From: Gammaproteobacteria bacterium
GTDB lineage: Bacteria; Pseudomonadota; Gammaproteobacteria; Pseudomonadales; Azotimanducaceae
Assembly: GCA_009837725.1 (NCBI GenBank)
Contig: VXSY01000145.1
Location: 1-53,231 of the forward strand
Direction: 5' to 3'
Length of the DNA stretch: 53,231 bases
Shown here: positions 8,613-15,754 of the stretch, piece after piece
Position numbering within the stretch: position 1 is the stretch's first letter
How the letters are laid out: each line of letters begins with the position of its first letter
Made by a program: the position numbers and the translations under genes
Notes under the pieces: generated by a model
Told to the model about the DNA's origin: nothing
What the model saw: only the letters and a program-made list of their open reading frames with translations
The model's database searches: none

Positions 8613-8978
8613 GTGCGCCTGCATCAAGTCAGCATGGCGGCCGGCGAAGACCTCGCCGAGACAACGCGCTTCTACCGCGACGTGGTAGGAGCGCGCCACC
8701 TCGCCACCTTCGACCCGCCTGGCCTCATCTTCTTCGACATAGGCGGCGTCCGCGTAATGTTCGAAGGCAACTCCGCGAGTTCCGTCCTCTACCTATGGGT
8801 GGACGACATCGACGCCGCCGTCGCCGAGTACGAAAGCCGCGGTGCCGACTTCACCGGCCCGCCACACCCCATCCACAAGGACGAAGACGGCACCTTCGGC
8901 CCGGCGGGGGAAACGGAGTGGATGGCCTTCTTCGAGGACCCCGCCGGCAACACCTTGGCGCTGGCGACGAGAAGGTAG
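8613..8978 (+). CDS. VOC family (glyoxalase/bleomycin-resistance fold) protein
   Basis: This 121-residue protein has a paired beta-alpha-beta-beta-beta fold of the vicinal oxygen chelate type. Family features are the N-terminal TTRFYRDVVGARHLATFD helix and strand, GGVRVMFEG, LYLWVDDIDAAVAEYESRGADF and the C-terminal EWMAFFEDPAGNTLALA, which gives the usual metal Glu and edge strand. Members include glyoxalase I, dioxygenases and antibiotic-binding proteins. The start is GTG at 8613; an ATG at 8634 would remove the first beta strand. The gene sits 5 nt downstream of the LLM gene, so they are probably co-expressed. Confidence 0.85.
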   Translation: MRLHQVSMAAGEDLAETTRFYRDVVGARHLATFDPPGLIFFDIGGVRVMFEGNSASSVLYLWVDDIDAAVAEYESRGADFTGPPHPIHKDEDGTFGPAGETEWMAFFEDPAGNTLALATRR

Positions 8979-9009
8979 TGGGGCTTGACGAGGCGCCGGC
9001 CAAGGCCGA

Positions 9010-9675
9010 TCAGTGGCGGGTGCGGCGGCCTTTGAGTCGCTCCAGTTCCGCTTCGGCGGCTTCCCGGGCTCTGCGCTCTTGCGCGATGGCGCGGTCCCGC
9101 TCGGCAAGGGCACGCTCCTGGTCCTTGATGATGCGGTACTTGTCGTGGTTGGTGAGAAGGAACGCACTGGTGGCCGAGTCGAACAGGCGCAGGCGGCTTC
9201 CGTCGAGGCACAGGTGGAGGCCCAACACCTTCGATTCGCCGCGCAGGGTTCCGTCCGGGGCGGTCGTCACGCGGATGGGGCGGTAGGCGCCAGTCGCGTT
9301 TAGGCGGCGCCCCTTCAGCACGGGTTCCAAGTAGTCCCCGGTTGGATCGAACTGCCAGTATTCGGTCACGCCCAGACGACGGTAGATGTCGCGCTTGCGC
9401 TCCTCGTCGTCTCTACGGGTGCTCTTCGAGGTCACTTCCAGAACGAAGTCCGCGAGCTTGCCCTCCTCCCACGTCTTCCACACTCGGCGCAGCGGCTCCC
9501 GGGACGGGCCGAAAGCGACGAACACGTCCGCCGAGACCGATTTGCGCGGTGAGTCCTCGACGTAGTACATCATCATGTTGCCGCCAACGTACACGTCGTC
9601 TCGTTCGGCGTAGTGTTCCTCGAGCGGCATGATGGCGTCGTTCATCGCCTTCATGTGGATGGGAGTCTCGGCCAT
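9010..9675 (-). CDS. Uma2 family endonuclease-like protein
   Basis: This 221-residue protein resembles the Uma2 family, which has a PD-(D/E)XK nuclease fold and is often found in many copies per genome with unknown biological targets. The likely acid pair is Asp in SVSADVFVAF and Glu in FVLEVTSKST, with the Lys that follows. The C-terminal 45 residues (ERALAERDRAIAQERR and onward) form a charged coiled coil, a common extension in this family. The chosen ATG gives MAETPIHM. The frame stays open to 9951, but that upstream part is a 114-bp tandem repeat whose second copy also encodes MAETPIH, so the longer form is probably not the native protein. Confidence 0.75.
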   Translation of the reverse strand: MAETPIHMKAMNDAIMPLEEHYAERDDVYVGGNMMMYYVEDSPRKSVSADVFVAFGPSREPLRRVWKTWEEGKLADFVLEVTSKSTRRDDEERKRDIYRRLGVTEYWQFDPTGDYLEPVLKGRRLNATGAYRPIRVTTAPDGTLRGESKVLGLHLCLDGSRLRLFDSATSAFLLTNHDKYRIIKDQERALAERDRAIAQERRAREAAEAELERLKGRRTRH

Positions 9676-9885
9676 CGGCTTACCGTCGGACTCCGGGTAT
9701 TCGCGCGCCCTTGCGGGCGCGTTGGCAGTTCGCTTCGCGAACTGCTGCGCATAGGACCTCGGGTCGGGGTGGATAGGAGTCTCGGCCATCGACTTACCGT
9801 CAGACTCCGGGGTACTCGCGCGTTCTTGCGGACGCGTTGGCGGTTCGCTTGGCGAGCTGCTGCGCACTGGACGTCGCCTCGGGAC
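9655..9885. repeat. 114-bp direct tandem duplication covering the Uma2 start region
   Basis: Copy A (9655-9768) and copy B (9769 to about 9885) are near-identical over their whole length. Each starts GTGGAT(G/A)GGAGTCTCGGCCATC and ends in a CTCGGG sequence. Copy B has one extra G near 9811, which shifts the frame of the upstream copy. Each copy contains the MAETPIH start codon region and a two-hairpin element. The duplication therefore doubled both the 5' end of the Uma2 gene and the hairpins. Confidence 0.8.
9702..9860. repeat. two copies of the two-hairpin dispersed element
   Basis: Copy A spans 9702-9745: stem CGCGCCC/GGGCGCG, then stem GCAGTTCGC/GCGAACTGC with a TTC loop. Copy B (9816-9860) is diverged, with broken pairs in the second stem. 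On the minus strand the order is the same as at 2228-2265: the GCAGTT stem, 4 nt, then the GC-rich stem. Confidence 0.65.
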
Positions 9886-10256
9886 GGTGGCGCTTGCGGG
9901 TACGGTGCGGCTGCGGTGCGGTGGGCATGGCGTTTTCCTTGGGCATGACACCGGCTGGTTGACGGGAAACTAGCACAGCCGCTGGCACCACGTCGGCTGG
10001 TGTTGCCTCGTGTGGAGGGCCGGCTGCTGTCCCTCGGGAAAGGGCTGTCGCTGTGTTCGGGCACGGATTGGCTCGGCCATCGTCTGGACTGTCCAACGGT
10101 GTCACGAAGTCAACCCGGGGGATGTAATCCATCACCGTTGCTTCGTGTGCGAAATCAGCGCTTTGTTGGGCTGGCCGAAGGCCCGTGAGGGGAAGGACTT
10201 GGCAGTGCGCGCCAGAACGCCCGCTCTGCCGAGGATCGTGTGCGGGGGAACCCGCG
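9886..10256. other. gene-free stretch upstream of the Uma2 gene
   Basis: These 371 bp contain open frames on the minus strand, but none has recognisable domains, a ribosome binding site or natural composition. Their products are Arg/Pro/Ser-rich, as expected for out-of-frame high-GC DNA. I see no hairpin repeat, RNA gene or clear promoter here. Confidence 0.5.
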
Positions 10257-11831
10257 TCAAGGTCGATACGGGATTGGTGGTTCGCCCAGTTGCGTGCGAA
10301 GGACCCGTTGGGCGTCTTCGGCGAACTCGCACAGGACGCTGCGGGTCTCTCTGGGGTCGATGATGTCTTGGCCAGTGGCTTCCGCCGTGCGGAACGGGGA
10401 GGCAATGGCGTTCAGGCGCTGTTCGATTTCCTGCCGCTTTGCGTCCGGGTCTTCGGCGTTGTCGATTTCGCGGCGGTAGGCGGCGGAGGTGCCGCCGGAG
10501 ATGTGCATGGAGCCCCAGGTCGCCGACGGCCAGGCGTAGCGACGGAACATGCCCGTGGGGCGGTGGTGGCATTGGCCGGCGACGCCGAACAGGCGGCCGA
10601 TGACGATGGTGATCCACGGCATTCGGCTTTGGCAGGTCACAGATACGAGCTGCGCTCCGGCTCGCTCGATGCCCTGTTTCTCGGATTCGAGCCCCACCAT
10701 GAAGCCGGGTTCGTCGGCGAGGCTGACGATGGGCAGGTGGAAGAGGTCGCACAGTTGCAAGAGGCGCATCACCTTGCCGCCGGCAGCCACGTCTGTGGAG
10801 CCGCCGTAATGGCGGGGGTTGTTGGCCATGACGCCCACCGGATAGCCGTCGAGTCTGGCGAGACCGGTGACGCGGGCGCGGCCGTGGCGCGGTGCAATCT
10901 CGAAGAACGAGCCTGTGTCCACCACAGCGTCGATCAAGGAGTGGACCTTGTAGATCTTGCGGCGGTCTCGGGGCATCAAGTCCACCAACGCCTCCTCCCG
11001 GCGTTCGGGGTCGTCGTCGGTGGCGTCGCGCGGTGCCATCTCCCAGACGTTGGCCGGCAGGTAGCCGAGGAAGCGCCGGATCATGTCGAACGCCTCTTCC
11101 TCAGTGTTCGCGAGATTGTCCACGCTGCCGCTGATGCGCGTGTGGATGTGGGGGCCGCCGAGCTCCTCCTTGGTGATGTCGTATCCGAGGGCCGCCTTCA
11201 CTACCGGCGGGCCGCCGGGAAAGAGCTGGCTCGTGTCCTTCACCATGAGGTTGAAATGGGCAAGGCAAGCGTTGATGGCGGGCAATCCGGCCACGGAACC
11301 CATCACCGCAGACACCACGGGCACCTTGGAGAGGAGCTCCACGTCGAATTGCGTCCAGCCGTTGCCGTCCGGCAGGTAGGTGCGGCCGATGTCCTCGAAG
11401 CTCTTGACGCTACCGCCGGCGGCGTCGAGGAGGCGCACATAGGGCAGCTTCCACTCGCGGGCGCGCTCGGTAGAGGAGAGCTCGTTGCCGAGGCCGCCCC
11501 CGCTTCCCCCAGACCCGCCACGCACGGTGAAATCGCCGCCCGACAGCACCACCTTGCGCCCGCCCAAGCGCGCCGTCCCTTCCACGGACCCTCGCGGAAC
11601 GAAGGACTTCAGCGTGTTGCCTTGATAGGTGCCGCTGCCCGCCAACGAATGAAACTCGCGGAAGCTGCCGGCATCCACCAATCCATCAATGCGCTCCCGC
11701 ACCGTGAGTTTGCCCCTCCGATGCTGACGCTCGATCCCCTCTGCACCGCCCATCTGCGCTCGCAGCTTCCGCCGCAAGTCGATCTGCGCCACCTCCGGCC
11801 GCCAGCCCGCGGCCCCGTCCACTTCCGCCAT
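10257..11831 (-). CDS. acyl-CoA carboxylase carboxyltransferase (beta) subunit
   Basis: This 524-residue protein has the two crotonase-like halves of the carboxyltransferase family that includes propionyl-CoA, methylcrotonyl-CoA and geranyl-CoA carboxylases. It transfers carboxyl from carboxybiotin to an acyl-CoA. Visible features are RRGKLTVRERIDGLVDAGSF (about residues 38-57) and SGGDFTVRGGSGGSGG. The C-terminal half has LVSVTCQSRMPWITIVIGRLFGVAGQC and ISGGTSAAYRREI. The start ATG at 11831 gives MAEVDG and is preceded by GGGGAAGGG; the frame could start 20 residues earlier without such a site. No biotin carboxylase or biotin carrier gene lies nearby, so the partner must be encoded elsewhere. 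Confidence 0.87.
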   Translation of the reverse strand: MAEVDGAAGWRPEVAQIDLRRKLRAQMGGAEGIERQHRRGKLTVRERIDGLVDAGSFREFHSLAGSGTYQGNTLKSFVPRGSVEGTARLGGRKVVLSGGDFTVRGGSGGSGGGLGNELSSTERAREWKLPYVRLLDAAGGSVKSFEDIGRTYLPDGNGWTQFDVELLSKVPVVSAVMGSVAGLPAINACLAHFNLMVKDTSQLFPGGPPVVKAALGYDITKEELGGPHIHTRISGSVDNLANTEEEAFDMIRRFLGYLPANVWEMAPRDATDDDPERREEALVDLMPRDRRKIYKVHSLIDAVVDTGSFFEIAPRHGRARVTGLARLDGYPVGVMANNPRHYGGSTDVAAGGKVMRLLQLCDLFHLPIVSLADEPGFMVGLESEKQGIERAGAQLVSVTCQSRMPWITIVIGRLFGVAGQCHHRPTGMFRRYAWPSATWGSMHISGGTSAAYRREIDNAEDPDAKRQEIEQRLNAIASPFRTAEATGQDIIDPRETRSVLCEFAEDAQRVLRTQLGEPPIPYRP

Positions 11832-11963
11832 GTCAGCCCTTCCCCAAGCGAAGACGTGGATGGTACGCGTTCCCTGCTCCCTTTCGGCCATCGCTCGCCG
11901 GCAGTACCTCAGCGGACCGGCAGGATCGGAGGGGCAAGAGGTGGTGCGCGCGGGGTGTGCTCG

Positions 11964-12428
11964 TCAGTCGTGTCCGTCACCCCGCACGAACGCTGGGGTC
12001 TCGGCGATGGCGTACGGGTGGATGAGGTGTTCGTCTAGGTAGTGGCGGTGGATGGTTACCGGCTCGACCGTCTCGCGGTGAAGCTGTTCCGCGCTGGGGT
12101 AGAGGGCGATGCTGTCGAGGCTGCGGAAGATGGGGTTGACGGCAGTGAGGCCGGTGAACTCGCAGCGGGTCTCGTGGTGGAACTCCTGCACATCGATGTC
12201 GGCGATGAGCGCCCAGTGCGTGAACTCCATGGGGTGCCCGGAGGCGAAGACGAGCGGCAGCGACTGACCGGCGGCTATGCAGCGCTCAAGCAGTTCTGCG
12301 GCTACCAGCCACGGATGGGTGTCGCGATAGACGCCCCGCGCAAAGGCCTCGGCGTGCTCCATGGCAGCTTCGAGGGCCCGCTCGGTGATGTCGGTGCAAA
12401 TGCAGTAGGGTGCTGGTTCCATCCGCAA
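11964..12428 (-). CDS. conserved-looking hypothetical protein
   Basis: I do not recognise this 154-residue protein. It looks like a genuine gene: balanced composition, aromatic and hydrophobic residues spread evenly, and an uninterrupted frame in a divergent arrangement with the Cys-cluster gene at 12495 (66-bp gap). It is rich in His and acidic residues (FTHWALIADIDVQEFHHE, PVTIHRHYLDEHLIHPYAI), which could serve metal binding, but no known motif is seen. No signal peptide or membrane segment is present. Its stop lies 132 bp from the carboxyltransferase start on the same strand, so they might share a transcript. No function is proposed. Confidence 0.6.
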   Translation of the reverse strand: MRMEPAPYCICTDITERALEAAMEHAEAFARGVYRDTHPWLVAAELLERCIAAGQSLPLVFASGHPMEFTHWALIADIDVQEFHHETRCEFTGLTAVNPIFRSLDSIALYPSAEQLHRETVEPVTIHRHYLDEHLIHPYAIAETPAFVRGDGHD

Positions 12429-12494
12429 TCCTTGCGCCTAGGCGCGCATACAATGGCGGCAAGCCTACCGCAGGGCCTTGGCTCGAACCGCAAC

Positions 12495-12743
12495 ATGCAA
12501 TGCCGCCCCGGTTGCGGTGCTTGCTGCATCGCGCCGTCCATCTCGTCGCCGATTCCGGGCATGCCAAACGGCAAGCCGGCCGGGGTGCGTTGCGTGCAGT
12601 TGACGCAGGACAACCGCTGCCGTCTCTTTGGCCTGCCTTCCCGCCCGACCGTGTGTCGCGATTTCGCACCGGAAGTTGCCGTGTGCGGCACGGACTTCGA
12701 GGAAGCGATGCAGCGGATCACCGCTTTGGAGGGGGTGTCGTAG
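12495..12743 (+). CDS. YkgJ/UPF0153 family cysteine-cluster protein
   Basis: This short 82-residue protein contains the UPF0153 cysteine pattern: CRPGCGACC at residues 3-11, then VRCVQL, NRCRLF, TVCRDF and VAVCGTD. These Cys are thought to bind Zn2+ or an Fe-S cluster; the biological role of the family is not established. The ATG at 12495 begins right before the first Cys, as in most family members, so the much longer open frame to 12042 is rejected as the true start. It is convergent with bamD. Confidence 0.85.
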   Translation: MQCRPGCGACCIAPSISSPIPGMPNGKPAGVRCVQLTQDNRCRLFGLPSRPTVCRDFAPEVAVCGTDFEEAMQRITALEGVS

Positions 12744-12845
12744 CGGAACGGTCAAGCCCGACCCCTCGACCCGCCTCGGCGAAGTCGCAGGATGCCTGTT
12801 CCCTGTGCGTCTGCGTTTGGGTACGACCCCAAAAAAACGGGGCCC

Positions 12846-13790
12846 CTACGTGTCGGCTGATCCCGAAGGCGATACTGCGGAAACTTGCTCCGGTTGGCGG
12901 ATGCGCAGGGGTGGTGGGGTCTCGGGGCGGTCCAGCAGGCCGAAGGTAACCATGTTCATCCACGAGCGGTCGCGGTTCTGGATGGCCGCGGCCAGCACCA
13001 GGTTGCCGCTTTCGTCGAAGCCCCGGTATTCCGGATAGTTGAGGGCGAGGACGCGGAGGGTGTCGTTCGCGGTTTCGGTGAGGCCGAGCTTCCAGCTCGA
13101 CTCCACCAGGATCGCCAGTGCATCCGGCGCTGCGGGCGTCTGCGAGTAGTTCTCGATGGCATAGCGGGCGCGGTTGGCCGCTGCCACGTAGGCCCCTCGG
13201 CTCATGTACCAGGTGGCCACGTGTACCTCGGATTGCGCCAGCACGTTGCGCAGATGAATCATGCGCTGGCGGGCGTCGCGGGCGTACTCGCTGGACGGAA
13301 ACAGCTTCAGGAACTCGTCGAAGTCATTGAAGGCCTTGCGCGCGGTGGTGACATCCCGCTTTGATTCGTCGATGGCGAAGATGCGGTTCAACACCCCGCG
13401 CGAGCGCGCCGTGGCGGCGAGCCCGCGCATGTAGTACGCATAGTCCACGTTTGGATGCTGCGGATGCAGCCGGATGAAGCGATCGGCCGCGTTGCGCGCC
13501 GCCTCGATGTCCCAGGCCATGTAGTTGGCGTAGATGAGTTCGAGCTGCGCCTGCTCGGCGTAGGGCCCGAACGGATAGCGGGCCTCGAGGCGTTGGAGGC
13601 GCGTGACGCTGTCGGAGAAGTTGCCGGTGCGCAGGCTCCGCTGGGCTGCCTCGTAGAGCATCTGGCGAGTGGAGGTGGCGTCCACAGCCTCGGTGTCTTC
13701 CTCGGTACCAAACAAGGCACAGCCGGTGAGCAGCATGGATGCGAGCAGCACAGGCATGAGCCTCGTCGCTCGCGTTCGCGCCTGTTGCAT
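12846..13790 (-). CDS. bamD: outer membrane protein assembly factor BamD
   Basis: This 314-residue lipoprotein is the essential BamD subunit of the BAM complex, which inserts beta-barrel proteins into the outer membrane. The lipobox LLTGC places the lipidated Cys at residue 24, after a short signal peptide starting MQQARTRATRL. The body carries TPR-like helix pairs with classic BamD segments: LYEAAQRSLRTGNFSDSV, LEARYPFGPYAEQAQLELIYANY, FIRLHPQHPNVDYAYYMRGL and FLKLFPSSEYARDARQRM. The C-terminus is extended by a Pro-rich tail (RPETPPPLRIRQPE). The length is longer than the roughly 245-280 residues usual for this family. It is divergent from rluD with a 61-bp gap, as in many Gammaproteobacteria. 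Confidence 0.94.
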   Translation of the reverse strand: MQQARTRATRLMPVLLASMLLTGCALFGTEEDTEAVDATSTRQMLYEAAQRSLRTGNFSDSVTRLQRLEARYPFGPYAEQAQLELIYANYMAWDIEAARNAADRFIRLHPQHPNVDYAYYMRGLAATARSRGVLNRIFAIDESKRDVTTARKAFNDFDEFLKLFPSSEYARDARQRMIHLRNVLAQSEVHVATWYMSRGAYVAAANRARYAIENYSQTPAAPDALAILVESSWKLGLTETANDTLRVLALNYPEYRGFDESGNLVLAAAIQNRDRSWMNMVTFGLLDRPETPPPLRIRQPEQVSAVSPSGSADT

Positions 13791-13851
13791 TGGCTTCCAG
13801 CTCCTTCGCTCGACGTTCCGCTTCCGCACTATTCTACCCGCCAGGGCCACG

Positions 13852-14874
13852 ATGTTCGAAAGGACCAAGCCATTGACGGATCAACCCGCACCGGCCGCGA
13901 GGGCGCCCGGCCACGACAGGGCTGGCGACCGCGTGGAGATCGACTGCGTCTTGCCGTCGGACCTCGCCGGTGAGAGGTTCGACCGTGCTGCGGCGCGGTT
14001 GTTCACCGCCATTTCGCGTTCCGAACTCACGGGCTGGATTCGAGCGGGGCAATTGACGCTCGACGGACGCGCCGTCAAGGCCAGCACGCCCGTCGCCGGG
14101 GGCGAGCGGATGCGAGGGTGCATCGAGCGGCCCCCGCGCTTCGACTGGGACACCGCCGAAGAGCTCGCATTCGAGGTTGTGCATGAGGACGGCGCGGTCA
14201 TCGTCGTGGACAAGCCGGCTGGTCTCGTTGTCCACCCAGGCGCCGGCCAGCCCCGAGGAACGCTGGTGAACGGCCTGCTGCACCGCTTTGCGAGCCTCGC
14301 CGTCCTACCCCGCGCCGGTCTCGTGCATAGGCTCGACAAGGACACCAGCGGCCTGCTGGTGGTAGCCGCGAATGCGGAAAGCCTGCTTCGGCTGGGGCAG
14401 GCGATGCGTGAGCGGCGCGTCGAGCGGCGCTATCTGGCGGTGGTGGAGGGTGCCGTAGATGAAGACCGCACCATCGACGCGCCCATCGGACGACATCCGC
14501 GGCAAAGGACGCGACAGGCAGTGCGCGAGGATGGGCGGCCCGCGGTCACCCACGTTCGCGTCCGCGAGAGATTCGCCCGGCATTCGTTCGTAGAGGCCCG
14601 GCTGGAAACCGGGCGCACACATCAGATTCGCGTTCATCTTGCCGCCATCGGTCATCCGCTGGTGGGGGACGGGCGCTACGGCGCCGATGGTCGTGTGCCG
14701 CCTGGGACCGCGCCGGATCAGGGCCGACGCTTTCGAACATTTCCGAGGCAGGCCCTGCACGCACACCATCTAGCCTTCGCCCATCCCAGCCGCGGCGGGA
14801 GGATGCGATTTGACTCGCCCTTGCCGCAGGACATGAGCGAGCTTTTGGCGACGCTGCGAGAGGCGCTGCCGTGA
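13852..14874 (+). CDS. rluD: 23S rRNA pseudouridine synthase RluD
   Basis: This 340-residue enzyme makes pseudouridines at positions 1911, 1915 and 1917 of helix 69 in 23S rRNA, if it is true RluD. An N-terminal S4 RNA-binding domain (RSELTGWIRAGQLTLDGRAV, about residues 58-77) precedes the RluA-type catalytic domain. The catalytic Asp is in GLVHRLDKDTSGLLVVA (about residues 158-174). Motif III is seen as LETGRTHQIRVHLA. The ATG at 13852 gives MFERTKPL; the upstream open frame overlaps bamD. The placement opposite bamD and upstream of pgeF supports RluD over the RluA or RluC relatives. Its stop overlaps the next start by 1 nt. Confidence 0.93.
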   Translation: MFERTKPLTDQPAPAARAPGHDRAGDRVEIDCVLPSDLAGERFDRAAARLFTAISRSELTGWIRAGQLTLDGRAVKASTPVAGGERMRGCIERPPRFDWDTAEELAFEVVHEDGAVIVVDKPAGLVVHPGAGQPRGTLVNGLLHRFASLAVLPRAGLVHRLDKDTSGLLVVAANAESLLRLGQAMRERRVERRYLAVVEGAVDEDRTIDAPIGRHPRQRTRQAVREDGRPAVTHVRVRERFARHSFVEARLETGRTHQIRVHLAAIGHPLVGDGRYGADGRVPPGTAPDQGRRFRTFPRQALHAHHLAFAHPSRGGRMRFDSPLPQDMSELLATLREALP

Positions 14875-15605
14875 TGGCGAGGGATCGGATGCCGATTCTC
14901 GAGGCGCAGCCAGCGTCTCCAGCAACACAGGCGCGCATATCCGCATTCACCACCATGCGCCCGCTCGACTTCAGTTCGGCGCTGCAGCGCGACGATCCGG
15001 CTGGTGCGACGCGTTGCCGCGAGCTGTTGCAGAAACGCGCCGACGTTCGCGCCGTTCAGTGGCTGCACCAAGTGCATGGGACGGACGTGATCCAAGCGTC
15101 GACCGAGACCGCTCAGTTTGTCGCCAGAGCCGATGCGGCGTACACGAGCGAACCGGGCATTGGTCTTGCCATCCGCACCGCCGATTGTGCCCCTCTCGTG
15201 CTACTCGCCAAGCGCAAGGGTTCAGACGCCATCGCCGCCGTCCACTGCGGCTGGCGCGGCACCGTGGCGGGCATCGTCGAAAACGCGCTCGCGGCCCTCG
15301 CGACCCCTCCCGACCGGGTCTCGGCCTGGATCGGCCCGGCCATCTGCCGCAACTGCTACGAAGTGGACACGCCCGTGAGGGACCAACTCACGGAGGAGGA
15401 ACGCGCCGCCGTCCTGACGAACGGACGAGACGCCGACCATTGGTGGATGGATCTCCTGGTTCTAGTTTCGCACCGCCTGGAAGCCGCCGGAGTCCGCAAC
15501 ATCGCCTCCGCCGCCGTTTGCACCGCTCATGATCCTGGCTTCTATTCCCACCGCAAGCGAAGCGACAGTGGCCGCATGGCGACCGTTGTCTGGTTGCCCG
15601 AGTAA
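14874..15605 (+). CDS. pgeF: PgeF/YfiH family multicopper-oxidase-fold purine nucleoside phosphorylase
   Basis: This 243-residue protein belongs to the YfiH/PgeF (formerly laccase domain, DUF152) family. In E. coli it is linked to peptidoglycan editing; homologues act as Zn-dependent purine nucleoside phosphorylases. The metal ligands are visible: His in WLHQVHG, Cys in IRTADCAPLVL and His in AVHCGWRGTV, followed by AWIGPAICRNCYEV. The C-terminal CTAHDPGFYSHRKRSDSGRMA is also family-typical. The ATG at 14874 overlaps the rluD stop by one base; a GTG directly before it is a possible alternative. The rluD-pgeF order is standard in Gammaproteobacteria. Confidence 0.92.
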   Translation: MARDRMPILEAQPASPATQARISAFTTMRPLDFSSALQRDDPAGATRCRELLQKRADVRAVQWLHQVHGTDVIQASTETAQFVARADAAYTSEPGIGLAIRTADCAPLVLLAKRKGSDAIAAVHCGWRGTVAGIVENALAALATPPDRVSAWIGPAICRNCYEVDTPVRDQLTEEERAAVLTNGRDADHWWMDLLVLVSHRLEAAGVRNIASAAVCTAHDPGFYSHRKRSDSGRMATVVWLPE

Positions 15606-15754
15606 CGCGGCGTACCAAGCCGGTGTTGGGGCGCCCCCTCCAAATGGGCGTCCTACAAGCTCGAGGTCCCTTGCGCGCCGGACGAGGTGGCGCGGCTATA
15701 CTGCGCCGCCCAGGCTTCTGCGAGCCTGTTCGGCGTGCGGAGGCGGCAAGCGCT

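Noticed and set aside
9800-10405. 201-codon minus-strand frame over the Uma2 duplication
   Set aside because: It reads the frameshifted repeat copy plus gene-free DNA and overlaps the 3' end of the carboxyltransferase; no domain seen.
10185-12038. 617-codon + strand open frame
   Set aside because: It lies fully antisense to the carboxyltransferase gene, its product is His/Ala/Gly/Arg-rich with no domain, and such frames are expected opposite genes with strong third-position GC.
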